Source: Sycon ciliatum
Lineage: Eukaryota; Porifera; Calcarea; Leucosolenida; Sycettidae
DNA length: 64,000 nt
Direction: 5' to 3'
Assembly: GCF_964019385.1 (NCBI RefSeq)
Contig: NC_088654.1
Location: 5,353,597-5,417,596, forward strand
The translations under genes and the position numbers were made by a program. This document shows positions 45,610 to 56,919 of this stretch, one piece after another (the first letter of the stretch is position 1; every line of letters starts with the position of its first letter). The notes under the pieces are model-generated. The model saw only the letters and a list, made by a program, of their open reading frames with translations, was not told the DNA's origin and did not search any database.

Positions 45610-45872
45610 TTATTTAAAAAGTGTGAGTGCTACAACATTTTCTTTTTGCTTGCATAGAACAGGGTCACGTGTGCGAATATATACAGCTTCCAACACCTGC
45701 AACTGCTTAAAGAAACGCGCGCGACAAATAACACTAAACCAGGAATCGTCAAACAACTTACGACAATCCGGACTGGACACCAAATGCTTGTAGATGGCAG
45801 ACTTGCTCTTATCGATGTCGAACTCCTCCTCGTCCGTATCACTCTCATCCTCCACTTCCTGTTCCTGCTCAC
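45610..45872 (-). pseudogene. Penelope-like GIY-YIG endonuclease, C-terminal end
   Basis: 'FDIDKSKSAIYKHLVSSPDC', 'DSWFSVICRARFFKQLQVLEAVYI', 'RDPVLCKQKE'. Same signature as the copies at 26 and 29 kb but a different subfamily by sequence. Only the last 80 codons remain. Confidence 0.8.
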
Positions 45873-46359
45873 CCTAATGTTCTAGGTGTAATGTGCTGCT
45901 GGTATTTGTTATCACTTTGTCCTTCCTTCTTTCTTTCTCTTCTTTGTTCACTTTTCAGTTGCAAGTTTAGTGTTAGTACACACATTCGTTATTGCTCTCG
46001 CTTTCATTGTTAAAGTTCACACTTGTAAATTTCACTGCTGTTGTTCTTAGTGTTATTTCTCTAACTTAGATTTTCTATAATAGTTCAATTTTGTTTTACA
46101 ATATATAATTATTTGAAACTCGGATGTTGAGCCATAAATACATGTAAAAAGGAAAATGACATAAGAATGCGAGTTAAGAGTAAATCTCCATCTCTGTAAC
46201 TGGATACAATATACAGTCAGAAAGTGCAATAACTAGGCACACAACTGACAATAGTACTGAGACATTCGACGTCCTGACACCTAGCTTCAACACATCTCCG
46301 TTGCGCTAACCGACATTCTTCCAACTTGGAAGGTTCAAGGTTATATAAAGACCAAAGAG

Positions 46360-46510
46360 GGGAAGGTAAGCGCAACGAAAACCAGCAAAAGCTACAGTCC
46401 CAACTGGACAAAGAATGTCGATTGTTACTGGGCGATGACGAGATCAATACGATATTTGACAAAGCGGTCTAACTACAATTCGAAGCAGCAAAGCAGCACA
46501 CCACCCAACT
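46360..46510 (+). pseudogene. Penelope-like element, N-terminal coding piece
   Basis: 'GKRNENQQKLQSQLDKECRL', 'INTIFDKAV*LQFEAAKQQH' resembles the region ahead of the RT in Penelope-like proteins. One stop in frame. Assignment rests on pattern and on position beside a GIY-YIG end. Confidence 0.45.
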
Positions 46511-46815
46511 TGGGTGGGTCATAAATACCAAAGATTCTTTGTTCCGTTGGTACTGTAGCTTTGGCTCGTTTTCGTTGCTCTTGCCTTCCCCTCTTTGGTC
46601 TTTCCATAACCTTGAACCTTCCAAGTTGGAAGGCTGTCGGTTAGCACTACGGAGATGTGTTGAAGCTAGGTGTCAGGACGTCGAATATCTCAGTACTCTT
46701 GTCAGTTGTGTGCCTAGTTATTGCACTTTCTGACTGTATATAGTATCCAGTTACAGTGACGGAGATTTACTCTTAACTCGTATCCTTATGTCCTTTTCCT
46801 TTCTACATATAATAA

Positions 46816-47324
46816 TATATTTTATTTTATTTTACCGTCCAATGGCAGAAGGCAATGAAAAGGAGGAGGCGTTAGCCAGCCATGGCAAGAGAAGGGAAAA
46901 GAAAGAAAGAAGGAAAGAACATAATAATCGGAAGCATCAGCGGGGTGAAATTTATCACTATGTTTTACATGGTGGAGAGTGGCGAGATCAGGTAGCAAAG
47001 GAGGCGAGTTAGCCTACAACTTTGAATTACATTTAACATGGTCTATGAACTGTCTAATATTGGATATTGTCTTTATTTCCATCGGCAGCTTGAGCCACTA
47101 CGAATTATTACGCAGAAAGGATAGGAGATTTGGTAAAGCTAGCTGGCAAGGATCTGGGAAGTACTATGCCATTGTCAGTGTCCCGTGCAAGAGTAAACGA
47201 ATTTTACTTGCTGGGATGGTCAGGGACAATGTTCAGTTTAATACGACGGACCAGAACACATGATTGTGTCTACGACAGGATAGAAATGGGGCTGGTGAAG
47301 GCCAAACTATAGAAGTCAGTAGAG
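46816..47324 (-). mobile_element. LINE 3' tail in the 5' flank of unit 5
   Basis: Minus-strand tail: ATTTTA runs, then the hairpin region 'CCGTCCAATGGCAGAAGGCAATG', then about 450 bp matching 27850-28235, with 53945-54225 and 56665-56870 matching parts of it. Same position in units 4, 5 and 6, so inherited by duplication. Confidence 0.65.
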
Positions 47325-50300
47325 CACGGCTGTCTCAGTGTACATGAATCCGCGCATGGAAGTACGGGTATGAGTACAGACGTCAAGGCCGTGAATGTGG
47401 GGAAACCCCTCACTCAAATTCAAAAATATTCTCAATTGCACTTGACGCGACCACTGATATCTGTCGGTGTCGAGACCATTCTGAGCTGCACATAACAACA
47501 AGAATCTGTTCATTTAGTCCTATGCATGCAGGATAACGGTACCTTGATGCGGACGAGCCGAAAAAACTGCTTCTTTCCCGATTCAGCTGTTTCTTTGCTG
47601 AGTTCGTTCTTGATCAGTGCTACGTAGTGACAGTTGAGTAACGATTTCGATGTGATTTTGGAGACGCCTGCATACCCTACCAGAGCAAACGCCGCTGCTT
47701 TGGCAGGTTTTTGAAGACAGAATCATCCTTCGTCTCCACGCTGAGAAAAGTTAGTCGTGTTCTGATGGGCAGATCCATGTTCTTGGCCGCTTATTCACTC
47801 ATTATTTACTTTCTGTCGTTTTTGAATTTTTTCATATTTGTGTGCATAGGTTCTGTAAAGTGCTACGATGAGTTCTACTCTTGATCATGCATTTCATGTG
47901 GAGCATGAAAATTCCCTGCGTCGTTTGGATGGCTGCAAATTACCCACAAATCGCAAAGGCCACAAGTCATGGAGTGCTACTACTTACACCGTCAAGGAAC
48001 ACTCCCTCGATATAATTATTCCGTGCCTTCAACGTTAGAGTTGAAGAGGTTTAAGAGGGAGTGCATCCCAATCAAATTTGCAAATCGTGTTTTGATTTTT
48101 TGCATTCGACCCTGACGAAAGGCTTATGCAATGCAGGTGGTTGTGGGCAAAGTTTGCCAACTGTTCACGAATGGTATGCACCGACAGACAGCAAATGTAG
48201 CACCTGCACTAGCATTGCTGCAAGCAGAAAATGTGGACGGCAAAAGAAGGCAACGAAAACGATTCGCGGTGCACGCATGACACATGGTGACAGTGCTGTG
48301 TCTGCTTGCACCAATGCTGTTGAAATTGACCAAGAGAAGGTCGCATCTCTGGTCACTGACAACTATGTTTCTTGTTTGCCTCTGTCGCCGGACCGCTTCA
48401 CGTTTGTGCCGAGCGCACTCATTTGCCACATTTGCGGTCTTGTTGCAAGTCGTGCTGTGCAATCTCCCTGCTGCAGTAAATTAGTTTGTGCTGAATATAT
48501 TGTGGGCTGGCTGGAAACCTCTTCGTCCTGCCACGCCTGCAAAAAGGGTTGTTCTTTTGTCGTCATAGCAGTCTGTACATCCGTTTGCTCCGGTGACGTT
48601 GTCTGAACTTGTCCTATCCTGTGACAATGCTGGTGAATCAGCGCTCGAGGGTTGTCCAGCCAGAGTCACATTAGCATCTTTGCAGAGCCATGTTGCCGAG
48701 TGTCCATTCGCCAAACACCCGCCACCCAAGCGCTACTTGACGCCTTCCTCCACCGTGGCAACTGTGTTGGCTGCACCACATGACCTTTTGCAAGGTGATG
48801 TTGCTTCCAAGCTCCTTAACAGGCTAGTTGAAGCTCGAGCGGAGGATGGCCGACTTGAGCAGCGGACGCGTGGCAGCCCATCAGTGTGGCACAGGGTTCC
48901 TGTGGCAAGGGTGTCATCTTCAGATGCCTCATCGTCCACGCTGCGGCGAAGAAAGAGCCTACTCGATGGCAACCAGCAGGCAGCATGCGGAGGAGCTAAA
49001 GGCAAGCAAGCGCAGAGCGTTCATGCTCTGCAGTCCCTTCGCCGAAGCCAACGGGAAGACCTTATCCGTGAGGGCGGCTTGCTACCAGAGGGGCTCCAGA
49101 AGGGCATCGGTCTTGCCATCAAGTCTGACCTTCAGCTACCCTGGAATGGGCTGCGCAAGCTTCGCCGATATTTGAGATTGTGTGGACTGTCGCTGGAGTC
49201 GGAAAGAGAGATGCGGAAGCAGTTGTCCGAGGAGCTGCCGTTTCCCCTTGTCGCCAAGGAAGTTCCCCTTTTAGACAGTTCGGGCACTGTCATCATGAGC
49301 CCTGTTGTCTGCTTTGACAACCTGGTGGAGCTGGTTCTTCACTTTGTCGAGCTGAATGAGGAAGCTGGCACACTAGTTTGGGAAGGTGCCTGCCCAGAAG
49401 ATGAGCTTTGGGTGAAGATAGGTGGAGACCATGGAGGGCATTCATTCAAGCTTTGCTTCCAGATTGTGAATGTCCTCCCCCCAACTCCCTTAGCAACACA
49501 GTTCCTTTCTTGGTCTTTGCTGCGAAAGACTCTCCGTCAAACCTAGCCACGGCGCTTCAACCGTATGCAGAACAAGTCGACAGACTCCGTAGCTGTTCTT
49601 GGAAGGGAAAGAAAATCAAAGTTTGCCTCTTCGTGGACTACGATTTTATGATGAAATTGTATCGCTTGTGTGGAGCAAGTTGAGTCAGGCCCTGTCTGTT
49701 CTGTTTGGCAACAAAGAAAAACATGCAACGATCCCCTGCCACTCTCTTCCCCGACAGAACGCTCGACATACTGAAAGAGGACTTGGGTCGTTTTGTGGAA
49801 TCTGGCTCAAGGCTGCAGAACGCCAAACAGTTAAATAACGGTATTCGCCCACAAATCCTGCCAAATGAACTGGATTATGTATGTGTCCCAATCCTGCACC
49901 TCGACCTGGGAATCTTTCCATTGCTTTTTGGGGCTATGGTCCGAGATGCAGAGGAGATTGACCTGATGCTAGCCAGAGAAAGCACAGGCACATCTTCGAG
50001 CTCCACATTCAACGATGCAGCTAAGATGCAAGGAGAGTTGTGGGTACTCTTAGCAGAGAAAGCACAGCAAGAGCAGCAGCTTTATGTCGCACAGACACAG
50101 CTACAATGGGCAGTGCTAAATGCAGCTCAGGCCATGCAAGCCAATCATGTGGCAGAAGCACAGCACGCAGGCCTAGCTGCTCAGCTACAACAGCACTGGG
50201 CAGCGCAGCAGCAGCAGCTCAACGACATGAATGTGCGAATATCTAGTTTGGAGGAACGGCTTGTGAATGCAAAGGTTAAGAATGGCCCTTGTGCTTCATC

Positions 50301-51852
50301 ATTCGAGCCAGTACTGGTGAAGCATAGAATAGATCGGCAGGCCTATCACTCGGGTGCTTTCGTTGGCAACCACATCAACAAAGCACTAAAGCCATCAGTG
50401 ACACAACAGATTGTGTCTGCTCCATTGACAGTGTTTGCTTCTGTTGTAAATCCGGATGGTGCCTCCTTTGCTCCCACGCAGGCTTCGCATCAACTACTGA
50501 AAGCTGCCGAAGAATTCTCCGCTCGGTATGCGTCTCTCTTTGGCAAGTACACTAGTTGCAGAGCCATATTCGCATCGACTATCACTGCAGACGACGATAT
50601 GGTCAAGAGCTTGGAAGAGAAGATCGTATCCTTCATGGCGAACGTGCGGTCGGAGGTTGTTGTGCGGCACAAGCGTCCTGTCACGCCCGAATTGCATCTG
50701 CTTGAGTGTCATCTCGTTCCTTGTGTTCAGAGATTCGGCATGGCACTTGGTGCTCTCGGAGAGCAAGGCGGTGAGTCAATCCACGACAAGTTTAACCTGC
50801 TGCGAGCAACACTGCAGAATACGAACAAGGATGTCGACCGTCTCCGGGCTCTTGTGGCTCAGTACCTGACGACAGCGCTGCCTACCCCCAACAAGCTGAT
50901 CGTGCCAGCTGCCAAGCGCAAGAAATCAGCTAGCTAGTGACTTGGCAGAGTTCGTAGCAGCAGGGCCGGACAGCTCCAGGATCCAGACTTGGTGCAGTTA
51001 ATTCAATTGTGTTTCTAGTAGTTCTGACATGTTCTCTTGATTCATATGAATGTTGTGTATCCACAATTTACAAGGTAGGTGAAACTTGTGCAGGTAAGTG
51101 GTATCCACACATTTGAAGAAATGAATAAATCACTGCAGTATTTTTACTTTGTGAGGCGCTGCAAAATATCACCTAGCTGGACATACTGGCATCCAAGCTC
51201 GGAACATGGCTGGTTAGCATGCAAGGTACGTAAACCATGGTCGCTCTTTCAAGAACGCACCGCAGGCTGGAGCAGGTGAGTCGAAACTGCAGAAACTCTA
51301 ATTAAATCTAAATTTACAAGTTCAACTAGACTGGCTGCGATTGGAAATTCGACACAAGGTACGTAGAACCTCAGCTTCAACGGCTTCCGTGTGTGATGCT
51401 TGAGCAGGTTAGTCACGTCCATAAGGTGAGGTATACTAGTATTGACGCCATCATCGCCACTTGGCGAGAACGCAATCGTAACCCAAACGTATAATCATTC
51501 TGATTTTAAAAATAAATAATTGTCTAAGGTGGAACTGGGGCGCTCTTCAAGAGCGGGTGGCAGGTGGGACAGGTAAGTCACTTCTACAAAATCGAAACAA
51601 TGAATAGAGCACTTCACAGACATACTTCTGGGGAACTTGCCTTCTAAAGCTCAAAAACAAAGCTGATAATGAAGCGAGCTAGCTTCGAATGAGCCTACAA
51701 GAAAAAGAACAGTATTCAAAAAACGCCACAAAACACGATCGCAAGTACGGTCGCAGCATGACGCGTACGCGGATCACCATCGAAACCTTTTTCGAAAACA
51801 ATTGCGTAAAAAGACGCCATCTTGCCATAATGCACAGCGCGAGTCAGCCGTG
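47325..51852 (+). mobile_element. RAG1-N-terminus-like (N-RAG-type) DNA transposon, decayed
   Basis: Candidate inverted ends CACGGCTGTCTC (47325-47336) and GAGTCAGCCGTG (51841-51852) match at 11 of 12 positions and enclose the coding region. They begin with CAC, as do RAG/Transib and CACTA-class ends. No target duplication is visible. 50940-51840 is a non-coding tail with GT-rich 'AGGTAAGT'-like words. Confidence 0.55.
47868..50937 (+). pseudogene. Transposase with RAG1-like N-terminus, RING finger and DDE-like core
   Basis: ATG 47868. N-terminal segment 'MSSTLDHAFHVEHENSLRRL', then 'HPNQICKSCFDFLHS' like the RAG1 N-terminus. A RING finger follows (48424-48552; CHIC...PCCSKLVC...CHAC), then 'CPARVTLASLQSHVAECPF'. 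The core has 'WVKIGGDHGG' (D near 49427), 'LFVDYDFMMKLY..CGAS' followed by a CxxC, a Gln-rich coiled coil (about 50030-50270), and 'GEQGGESIHDKFN' (50758-50796), recalling the RAG1 'EGNES' glutamate block. At least four frame changes in the first 1.7 kb and a TGA at 49681-49683; the last 410 codons are open. Unspliced introns are an alternative for some breaks. Confidence 0.6.
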
Positions 51853-52117
51853 TGCATGCATTGTTAAGATCTGCAAGTACAATATAAAATACACTGGGTA
51901 TAGGAGGACAGGTACACCAAAAAGAAAGAAAACAAAAACATTACGAATAAACGGGTGGGTTTCTACAAAAAAACAACAACGTGTTCAACAAGATCACAAG
52001 GTAACACTTTTCACAAGAGTAATGCATCGAGCAGTCTGAAATTATGATTGTGTAGTTTGAAATACTTGGAACTGCAATAACTAGGGTATACTCGAGACTA
52101 CACATATGCCCAATTTA

Positions 52118-53104
52118 TTATGCAGTGCCTTCACGGAGAACATTGAGATAACATGCAAACGGATTCTGGTCCAGACGCACAGACTGGATGTTGAAAAAGC
52201 GACGCAACGACAGCACCTGAGCGCACATTCCAAATTCCGGCTCTTTCTCTAGCAGTAATTCTAGTCTCGCAAGGGTATCTTGAACTTCTCCAATAAAGCA
52301 GGAAATTTCTTCCTCGTGGTCCTTGTACTGCCCTGATGTCCGTTGTGTCTGAACATCAACATCAGTACGTGAGTATCCAAAGGCACTGCTAGTCAGCCGG
52401 GAATCATCGATTGAGGAAGATTTGTAAATGATCTCGGTTCCTGGTCCTAACCATTTGTCCAAAAATGTCTGCACGCAAGAAAGGTCACCTACACTATCCT
52501 CCATAGTCACGGCAAAGTGACTGTTCATCTCCACCGCAATAAGAATCGTACTTCCGGTTTTTGGCTTGAAAACTTCAAAATACACTGGATGTATAAGTCC
52601 TAACTTCAAATTCTTCTCAAGCAGCCCGAGGCATTTGGAAAGTATCCACTGATATGAACTGTACGCATATTGCGGTTTGAGCTCAACATTCGACGAGGTT
52701 GGTAGGTCAAACAATGTGAAGAAGCCTAGCACAATCTCCATGGGTGTTCCTTGGGCATTGGAAAGATTCGATTCAGCTACCATCTGCCATGTAGCCGTGC
52801 AACGGTTGCACCTCCACCGATACCCGACTTTTGAGTTTGAATGAACATGTATTCTGGCTGGTATTTTGCAGTCGTTACATTGTCTTTCATTACGAATCAC
52901 CTTCCTCCTGGCCAAGAAGCGTAGCAATGACTGTTTGTCCTGTATATCTTCCGCAAGGTCTTTCCAAGAATACACTTCCTTCTTCCACTGCTCATCGTCC
53001 AGTATCATACCTGGTTGCACAATCTGGGTTCCCGTTAGACGTGCATTGGCCGCTACTCCTCCAGACGCACCGACAAAAGCTGAGTCAGCGACATTGGACT
53101 CCAT
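52118..53104 (-). CDS. Merlin/IS1595-like transposase-derived zinc-ribbon protein, copy 6
   Basis: Open 328-codon intronless gene from ATG 53104 (GCCAAGATGG). Zinc ribbon CNDC...CNRC, 'HPVYFEVFKPKTGSTILIAVE', 'LGPGTEIIYKSSSID', 'NPFACYLNVLREGT'. TATA box 91 bp upstream; TAA stop overlaps AATAAA. Nearest relatives are copies 4 and 7. The expected second Asp is Lys and the expected Glu is Ser. Nothing suggests decay. Confidence 0.85.
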   Translation of the reverse strand: MESNVADSAFVGASGGVAANARLTGTQIVQPGMILDDEQWKKEVYSWKDLAEDIQDKQSLLRFLARRKVIRNERQCNDCKIPARIHVHSNSKVGYRWRCNRCTATWQMVAESNLSNAQGTPMEIVLGFFTLFDLPTSSNVELKPQYAYSSYQWILSKCLGLLEKNLKLGLIHPVYFEVFKPKTGSTILIAVEMNSHFAVTMEDSVGDLSCVQTFLDKWLGPGTEIIYKSSSIDDSRLTSSAFGYSRTDVDVQTQRTSGQYKDHEEEISCFIGEVQDTLARLELLLEKEPEFGMCAQVLSLRRFFNIQSVRLDQNPFACYLNVLREGTA

Positions 53105-53194
53105 CTTGGCGGACGACGGTGTCACATCAAGCATTTGCAGAGATCCAGTTACCTGACGATAAAGGCTTTATATCAATTATTCTGTCGGAAGCAG

Positions 53195-53214
53195 TTTATA
53201 CAGGTCCCCTAGTG
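53195..53214 (-). promoter_or_regulatory. TATA core promoter of copy 6
   Basis: GGGGACCTGTATAAAC on the minus strand, TATAAA edge 91 bp before the ATG at 53104. Confidence 0.65.
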
Positions 53215-53929
53215 AAGACATAATTCCCCAACGTGATGATTTTGTGACTTACGCTTACGATATTGTTCAACTAGCATATGTCACCAGGAGCAGAGTATCA
53301 TTCGGACATAAAATACCGCTCGCGATCTTGTCGCTTGAATTTGCATTTTCTTTATATACACGTATATAATTTTAATAAGTGCGAGTCGACACACCATTGG
53401 GAGGGTGACGTTCTAATCCTAAAAATTCTTCTATCGTCCAAACTCTGATGGATTAGAGGTTCCAATTGCACCTGCAATTTTCTCCACCATTTTTACCCCC
53501 CATGTCCGCGGCACTTTGTTGCACATGCTTTGTTACTACAAACTCAGTGATGTGAAGTATTCAATGGGAAACTTAGAACATTGGTCTGATTTCACAATAA
53601 AACGTAAAATATTTACCACAGTGTGTGGCCGAAGATTGAACTCTCTTTAATCTCGTTGTCCTGTTCCGAAATTCTCGCGACATCCCCCGGAGACCGCCAA
53701 GCCCACTCGCTCGGAGGGACTTTGTCGATAGTAATAAATATCACTTATTTATCACCTTGATTATCTTTATCTACCATTTGGTGGTGTCCTCTAACTGAAC
53801 ATAATCACGAGAAAAAGGTGTTGAGAGAGAAACCATTCCAGTGATGACGTGTGCGTGCTCAGAGGCAAGTATTTAATGACTACGTGCCTTGTATGTGTAT
53901 GAACTCTTCATTGAGATCTTATATTATAT

Positions 53930-54225
53930 TTTTATTTATTTTTTTATTTCACCGTCCAATGGCAGAAGCCAATGCAAAGAAGGGGGCCCTACCCAGCTAG
54001 GGCAAGAGAAGGAAAAAAGAAGAGAGAAGGAAAGAACATAATAATCGGAAGCATCAGCGAGGTGAAATTGATCACTTTGTTTTCCATTGGAGGAGAGTGG
54101 CGAGATAAACTAGCAAAGGAGGCGAGTGAGCCTACAACTTGGCATGGCATTTGACATGGTCTATGAATTGTCTAATATTGGATATTGTCCTCATTTCCAT
54201 TGGCAGTTAGAGGCAATACGAATAT
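53930..54225 (-). mobile_element. LINE 3' tail in the 5' flank of unit 6
   Basis: Best preserved start of this tail: on the minus strand it ends with a hairpin (CATTGGCTTCTGCCATTGG) and GTGAAATAAAAAAATAAATA. Truncated at about 54225 by the next LINE fragment. Confidence 0.7.
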
Positions 54226-54997
54226 GCAGGAAAGGCTCGAAAACCGCGGCCTGATATTAAATGAACTCAAAAGTCAAGTTCTGTCCATCTGTGGGAGGGA
54301 TGCGCAAACCAGTATCGCTGTAAATCGCCATCAGACCCGCTTACCTGCTTGTACTGCGGAATAGTACTTGGGTTTACCCATCACCGAGCAACTGACCTGG
54401 GACCACCATATCCACGATGTTACAGCGAAGGTGAACAGAAAGGTCGGAGCATTGTGGCGAGCCCGGCGATCCCTTTCCCAGAAGGCCAGGGTCCAATACC
54501 TAAAATCCGCTGTGATGCCCGAACTATTACTATATAATAATTATGTAAGTGTTGCCTATAGCACGTCCCTCTCAGCTTTTGCTCTAGGGAAACTCCAACG
54601 TCTTCAGAACCGTTCCATCCGCGCTGTGTTCACACTACCACCCACATCTTCGGTAAGCCACCAAAGGGAGAGCATATCCCTCCGCAAAATCGAGGAGACA
54701 CAACACCACCGACTGCTCGATCTCAACTGGCGTGGCCTGAACGGCCAATGTAGTACAGCGCTTTCAAAGCAGCTAACGCCCGCAACCACGGCCACAACTC
54801 GACATCATGCCAACGCCGGGCTCATTCTCCCGCTGGCCAGGACGAATACAGGCACTCGCCGACCGCTCTTCCGCGGACCTGCGCTGTGGAACACTCTGCC
54901 AGCCAGTTTACGTTCCTCCAAAGGCGTGACCGATTTCGCAGGAGTCGTGTACCCGTACACTCTCAGGCCATAAACGTTTTTATTAAAGAAGAGAAAC
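54226..54997 (+). mobile_element. LINE 3' fragment, RT C-terminal part
   Basis: Starts in '(E)NRGLILNELKSQVLSI' and, after a frame change near 54365, continues 'LTWDHHIHDVTAKVNRKVGALWRARRSL' to 'GPALWNTLPASLRSSKGVTD', stop 54971. It resembles the C-terminal region of the nested LINE at 38.9-39.5 kb (WEPHVNHTSQQVRKSVGALWRSRRSLT). A short 3' UTR runs into (CA)n. Confidence 0.8.
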
Positions 54998-55024
54998 AGT
55001 GACACACACACACACACACACACA
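54998..55024. repeat. (CA)n microsatellite
   Basis: About 13 CA units at the junction of two opposed LINE fragments. Confidence 0.9.
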
Positions 55025-56260
55025 CCTTGACCTTGATACCCGTTGCCTGGATAGGTTACACGGTCCCCGTTACAGGAGAGGGGTGGAAGAGGCTGAGGAG
55101 CAGCACTTCTGATGGCGCACTAGATGGTGACGTAGTCGGAACTTCCTTTGGCAAGGGCACTCAAACGGGAAGTCGGCCCTTTCCGCCACTGTCCTTCGTT
55201 TCGTGCGGTCGCAGTTGTGTCTGGCCAAGCTGCTGGTGGGCTTGAAACTCCGGTGACAGATCCTGCACTGCGGATCGACCGGGTTGCCGGGGTGCTCGAT
55301 GTTGGGAGCAGGTCCCTGGTCACACCCATGGGTAGCCAATCCACCAGGGCTGCGGAACCAATGTTAGCAGAGACGACATTGGCAAGCGCCAGCCTGATCA
55401 CACACTGGTTTCTGCTGTTCTGCCAAGCATTTGTGACGCTGCTCATCTGATGGGCGAGAGAAGTACCAATCCTATATTTGGCAATGGACATTGGGTGTGG
55501 GTGGTTCGGGCTCAAAACAGCAGTACATGCAGCGCCAATCGGGGCGAGAATCTGCCCGATCCTACCATCCCTCCACAGCATTCAGGGCCTTCAGGTCTGC
55601 ACTAATGCAGTCCTTCCAGCGTTTGCGTGGACCGCCAGGTGGACGGCGGGATGGGAGCAGACCGAACAACAGAATCTTCGGGATGCGCTCTGGTGGCATG
55701 CGAGCAACATGACCCAGCCACTCAAGTCGTCGCTGGCGAATCCGGACAGCAAGTGGGCGCTTATCGCCCCACATTTCCAGCAACTGATCATTGCTGATCC
55801 GCTCTTGCCAGGCGTCTAACCTTGTTATGCCAAGAACGGTACGCAGACACTGCATATAGAACGTGGAGAGCCTCCGGATGTCGGCTTGGAGGGGTACCCA
55901 GCACTCAGCTCCGTACAGCAGAATGGTGACAACGCACGCATTGAAGATATTCTTCTTGGTGCGAACGGACAGATGGTGGTTGCTGAAAACTGGCTTCCAC
56001 AGGGAGCCAAACGCACGGGAGGCAGCCGCAATTCTGGAGGAGATGTCAATCGAACACCGGCCAGACGTATGGATGATCGACCCAAGGTAGCGGAACTCCG
56101 TTACGCACTCGATTTTGTTAAAACCAACACAAACAGGGGCGAGGTCCGCATCAGAAATGTCTCTGCCGATCACCATGAACTTGGTCTTGGAGAGACTAAC
56201 TGTCAGTCCAAACTCGGAGGCGACTTCATCCAATGTCACTGCAGCTCGCTCAAGCCCGGA
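55025..56260 (-). mobile_element. LINE fragment of another clade: RT C-terminus with zinc fingers
   Basis: Minus-strand frame 56239-55562 reads 'GLTVSLSKTKFMVIG', 'FRYLGSIIH', 'LLYGAECW', 'RRLEWLGHVARMPPERIPK', 'PRKRWKDCISADLKAL', the usual end of I/Nimb-type and related LINE RTs. After a frameshift, C2H2-like fingers follow (55339-55070; 'CRICHRSF...ARHNC', 'CPCQRKFRLRHHLVRHQKC'). 5'-truncated at the (CA)n tract. Confidence 0.8.
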
Positions 56261-56261
56261 T

Positions 56262-56294
<33 letters not shown>

Positions 56295-56342
56295 GCACGC
56301 ACACACATGCACGCACACACACACACACACACACGCACATAT
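56261..56342. repeat. (CA)n / (GCAC)n microsatellite
   Basis: Interrupted CA repeat with GCAC variants. Confidence 0.9.
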
Positions 56343-56584
56343 ACGGACAGAAGTGTGTACACTGACAGTATGTATAGGCATAATTATACCGAACGGTCTT
56401 TTCCTGTTAGATCTGTTTGTCCAATACATGAGATAAAACGTCTTTCTTGTTGTTTTCTTCTACATGTAGCTGCTTCCAGCATGGTAAACGACAGTACCAT
56501 GGCCTTTTCAGATTTTCATTGTACCTATTTGTAGTACCTCCCGGGATCAGTATTTCGACTTGAAATATTATCTACCCCAATGCC

Positions 56585-56664
56585 TCATTCTTAGCATTCT
56601 TTTATTCGCTTCCATGTAATTGGGCTTATTGCCCGTTTGGTATTGCGAATTCTCATAAAACAAA
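56585..56664 (+). mobile_element. LINE tail (hairpin and A-rich end)
   Basis: 'ATTCGCTTCCATGTAATTGGG...CCCGTTTGG.ATTGCGAA' matches 22279-22330. Hairpin GGGC-TTATT-GCCC, then CATAAAACAAACAAAAG. Confidence 0.7.
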
Positions 56665-56870
56665 CAAAAGAGATTTGTTAAGCATAGTTGCCAAGGCTCT
56701 GGGAAGTACAATGCCATTGCGAGTGTCCCGTGCGAAAGTAAACCAATTATACTTGCTGGAATGTTCAGGGACAATGTTGAGTGTTAATACGATGGACCAG
56801 AACGCATGACCATTTCTACGACAGGATAGAAATGGGGCTGGTCGATGCCAAACTACAGAGGTAAGAAGAA
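56665..56870 (-). repeat. Orphan part of the LINE 3' segment found in units 4 and 5
   Basis: 'GCCAAGGCTCTGGGAAGTACAATGCCATTGC' to 'GGGGCTGGTCGATGCCAAACT' matches 28066-28235 and 47145-47310. Confidence 0.65.
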
Positions 56871-56919
56871 GGGAATAGAGAGGGTTTACGAAAAATAGTT
56901 TTAATGCACCTTTATAATG

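Larger units (their letters stand above)
44953..46815. mobile_element. Penelope-like element cluster, rearranged
   Basis: Contains three copies of an N-terminal/5' segment (plus 45079-45290, plus 46135-46510, minus 46535-46815) and one GIY-YIG end (minus 45610-45872). The second and third form an inverted repeat of about 280 bp with a spacer of about 110 bp. A 48-bp sequence at 44953-45000 recurs at 45312-45360. Typical of the partial, inverted insertions this family makes. Confidence 0.7.
51853..53929 (-). repeat. Tandem unit 6 (gene plus flanks)
   Basis: 3' flank starts abruptly at the transposon end ('CATTGTTAAGATCTGCAAG' onward matches 24170 and 59340). 5' flank matches units 4 and 5 up to the LINE tail. 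Confidence 0.8.

Noticed and set aside
47868-50937. Functional host RAG1 gene
   Set aside because: Several frame changes and a stop, candidate transposon ends, and the core differs from vertebrate RAG1; better read as a decayed transposon.
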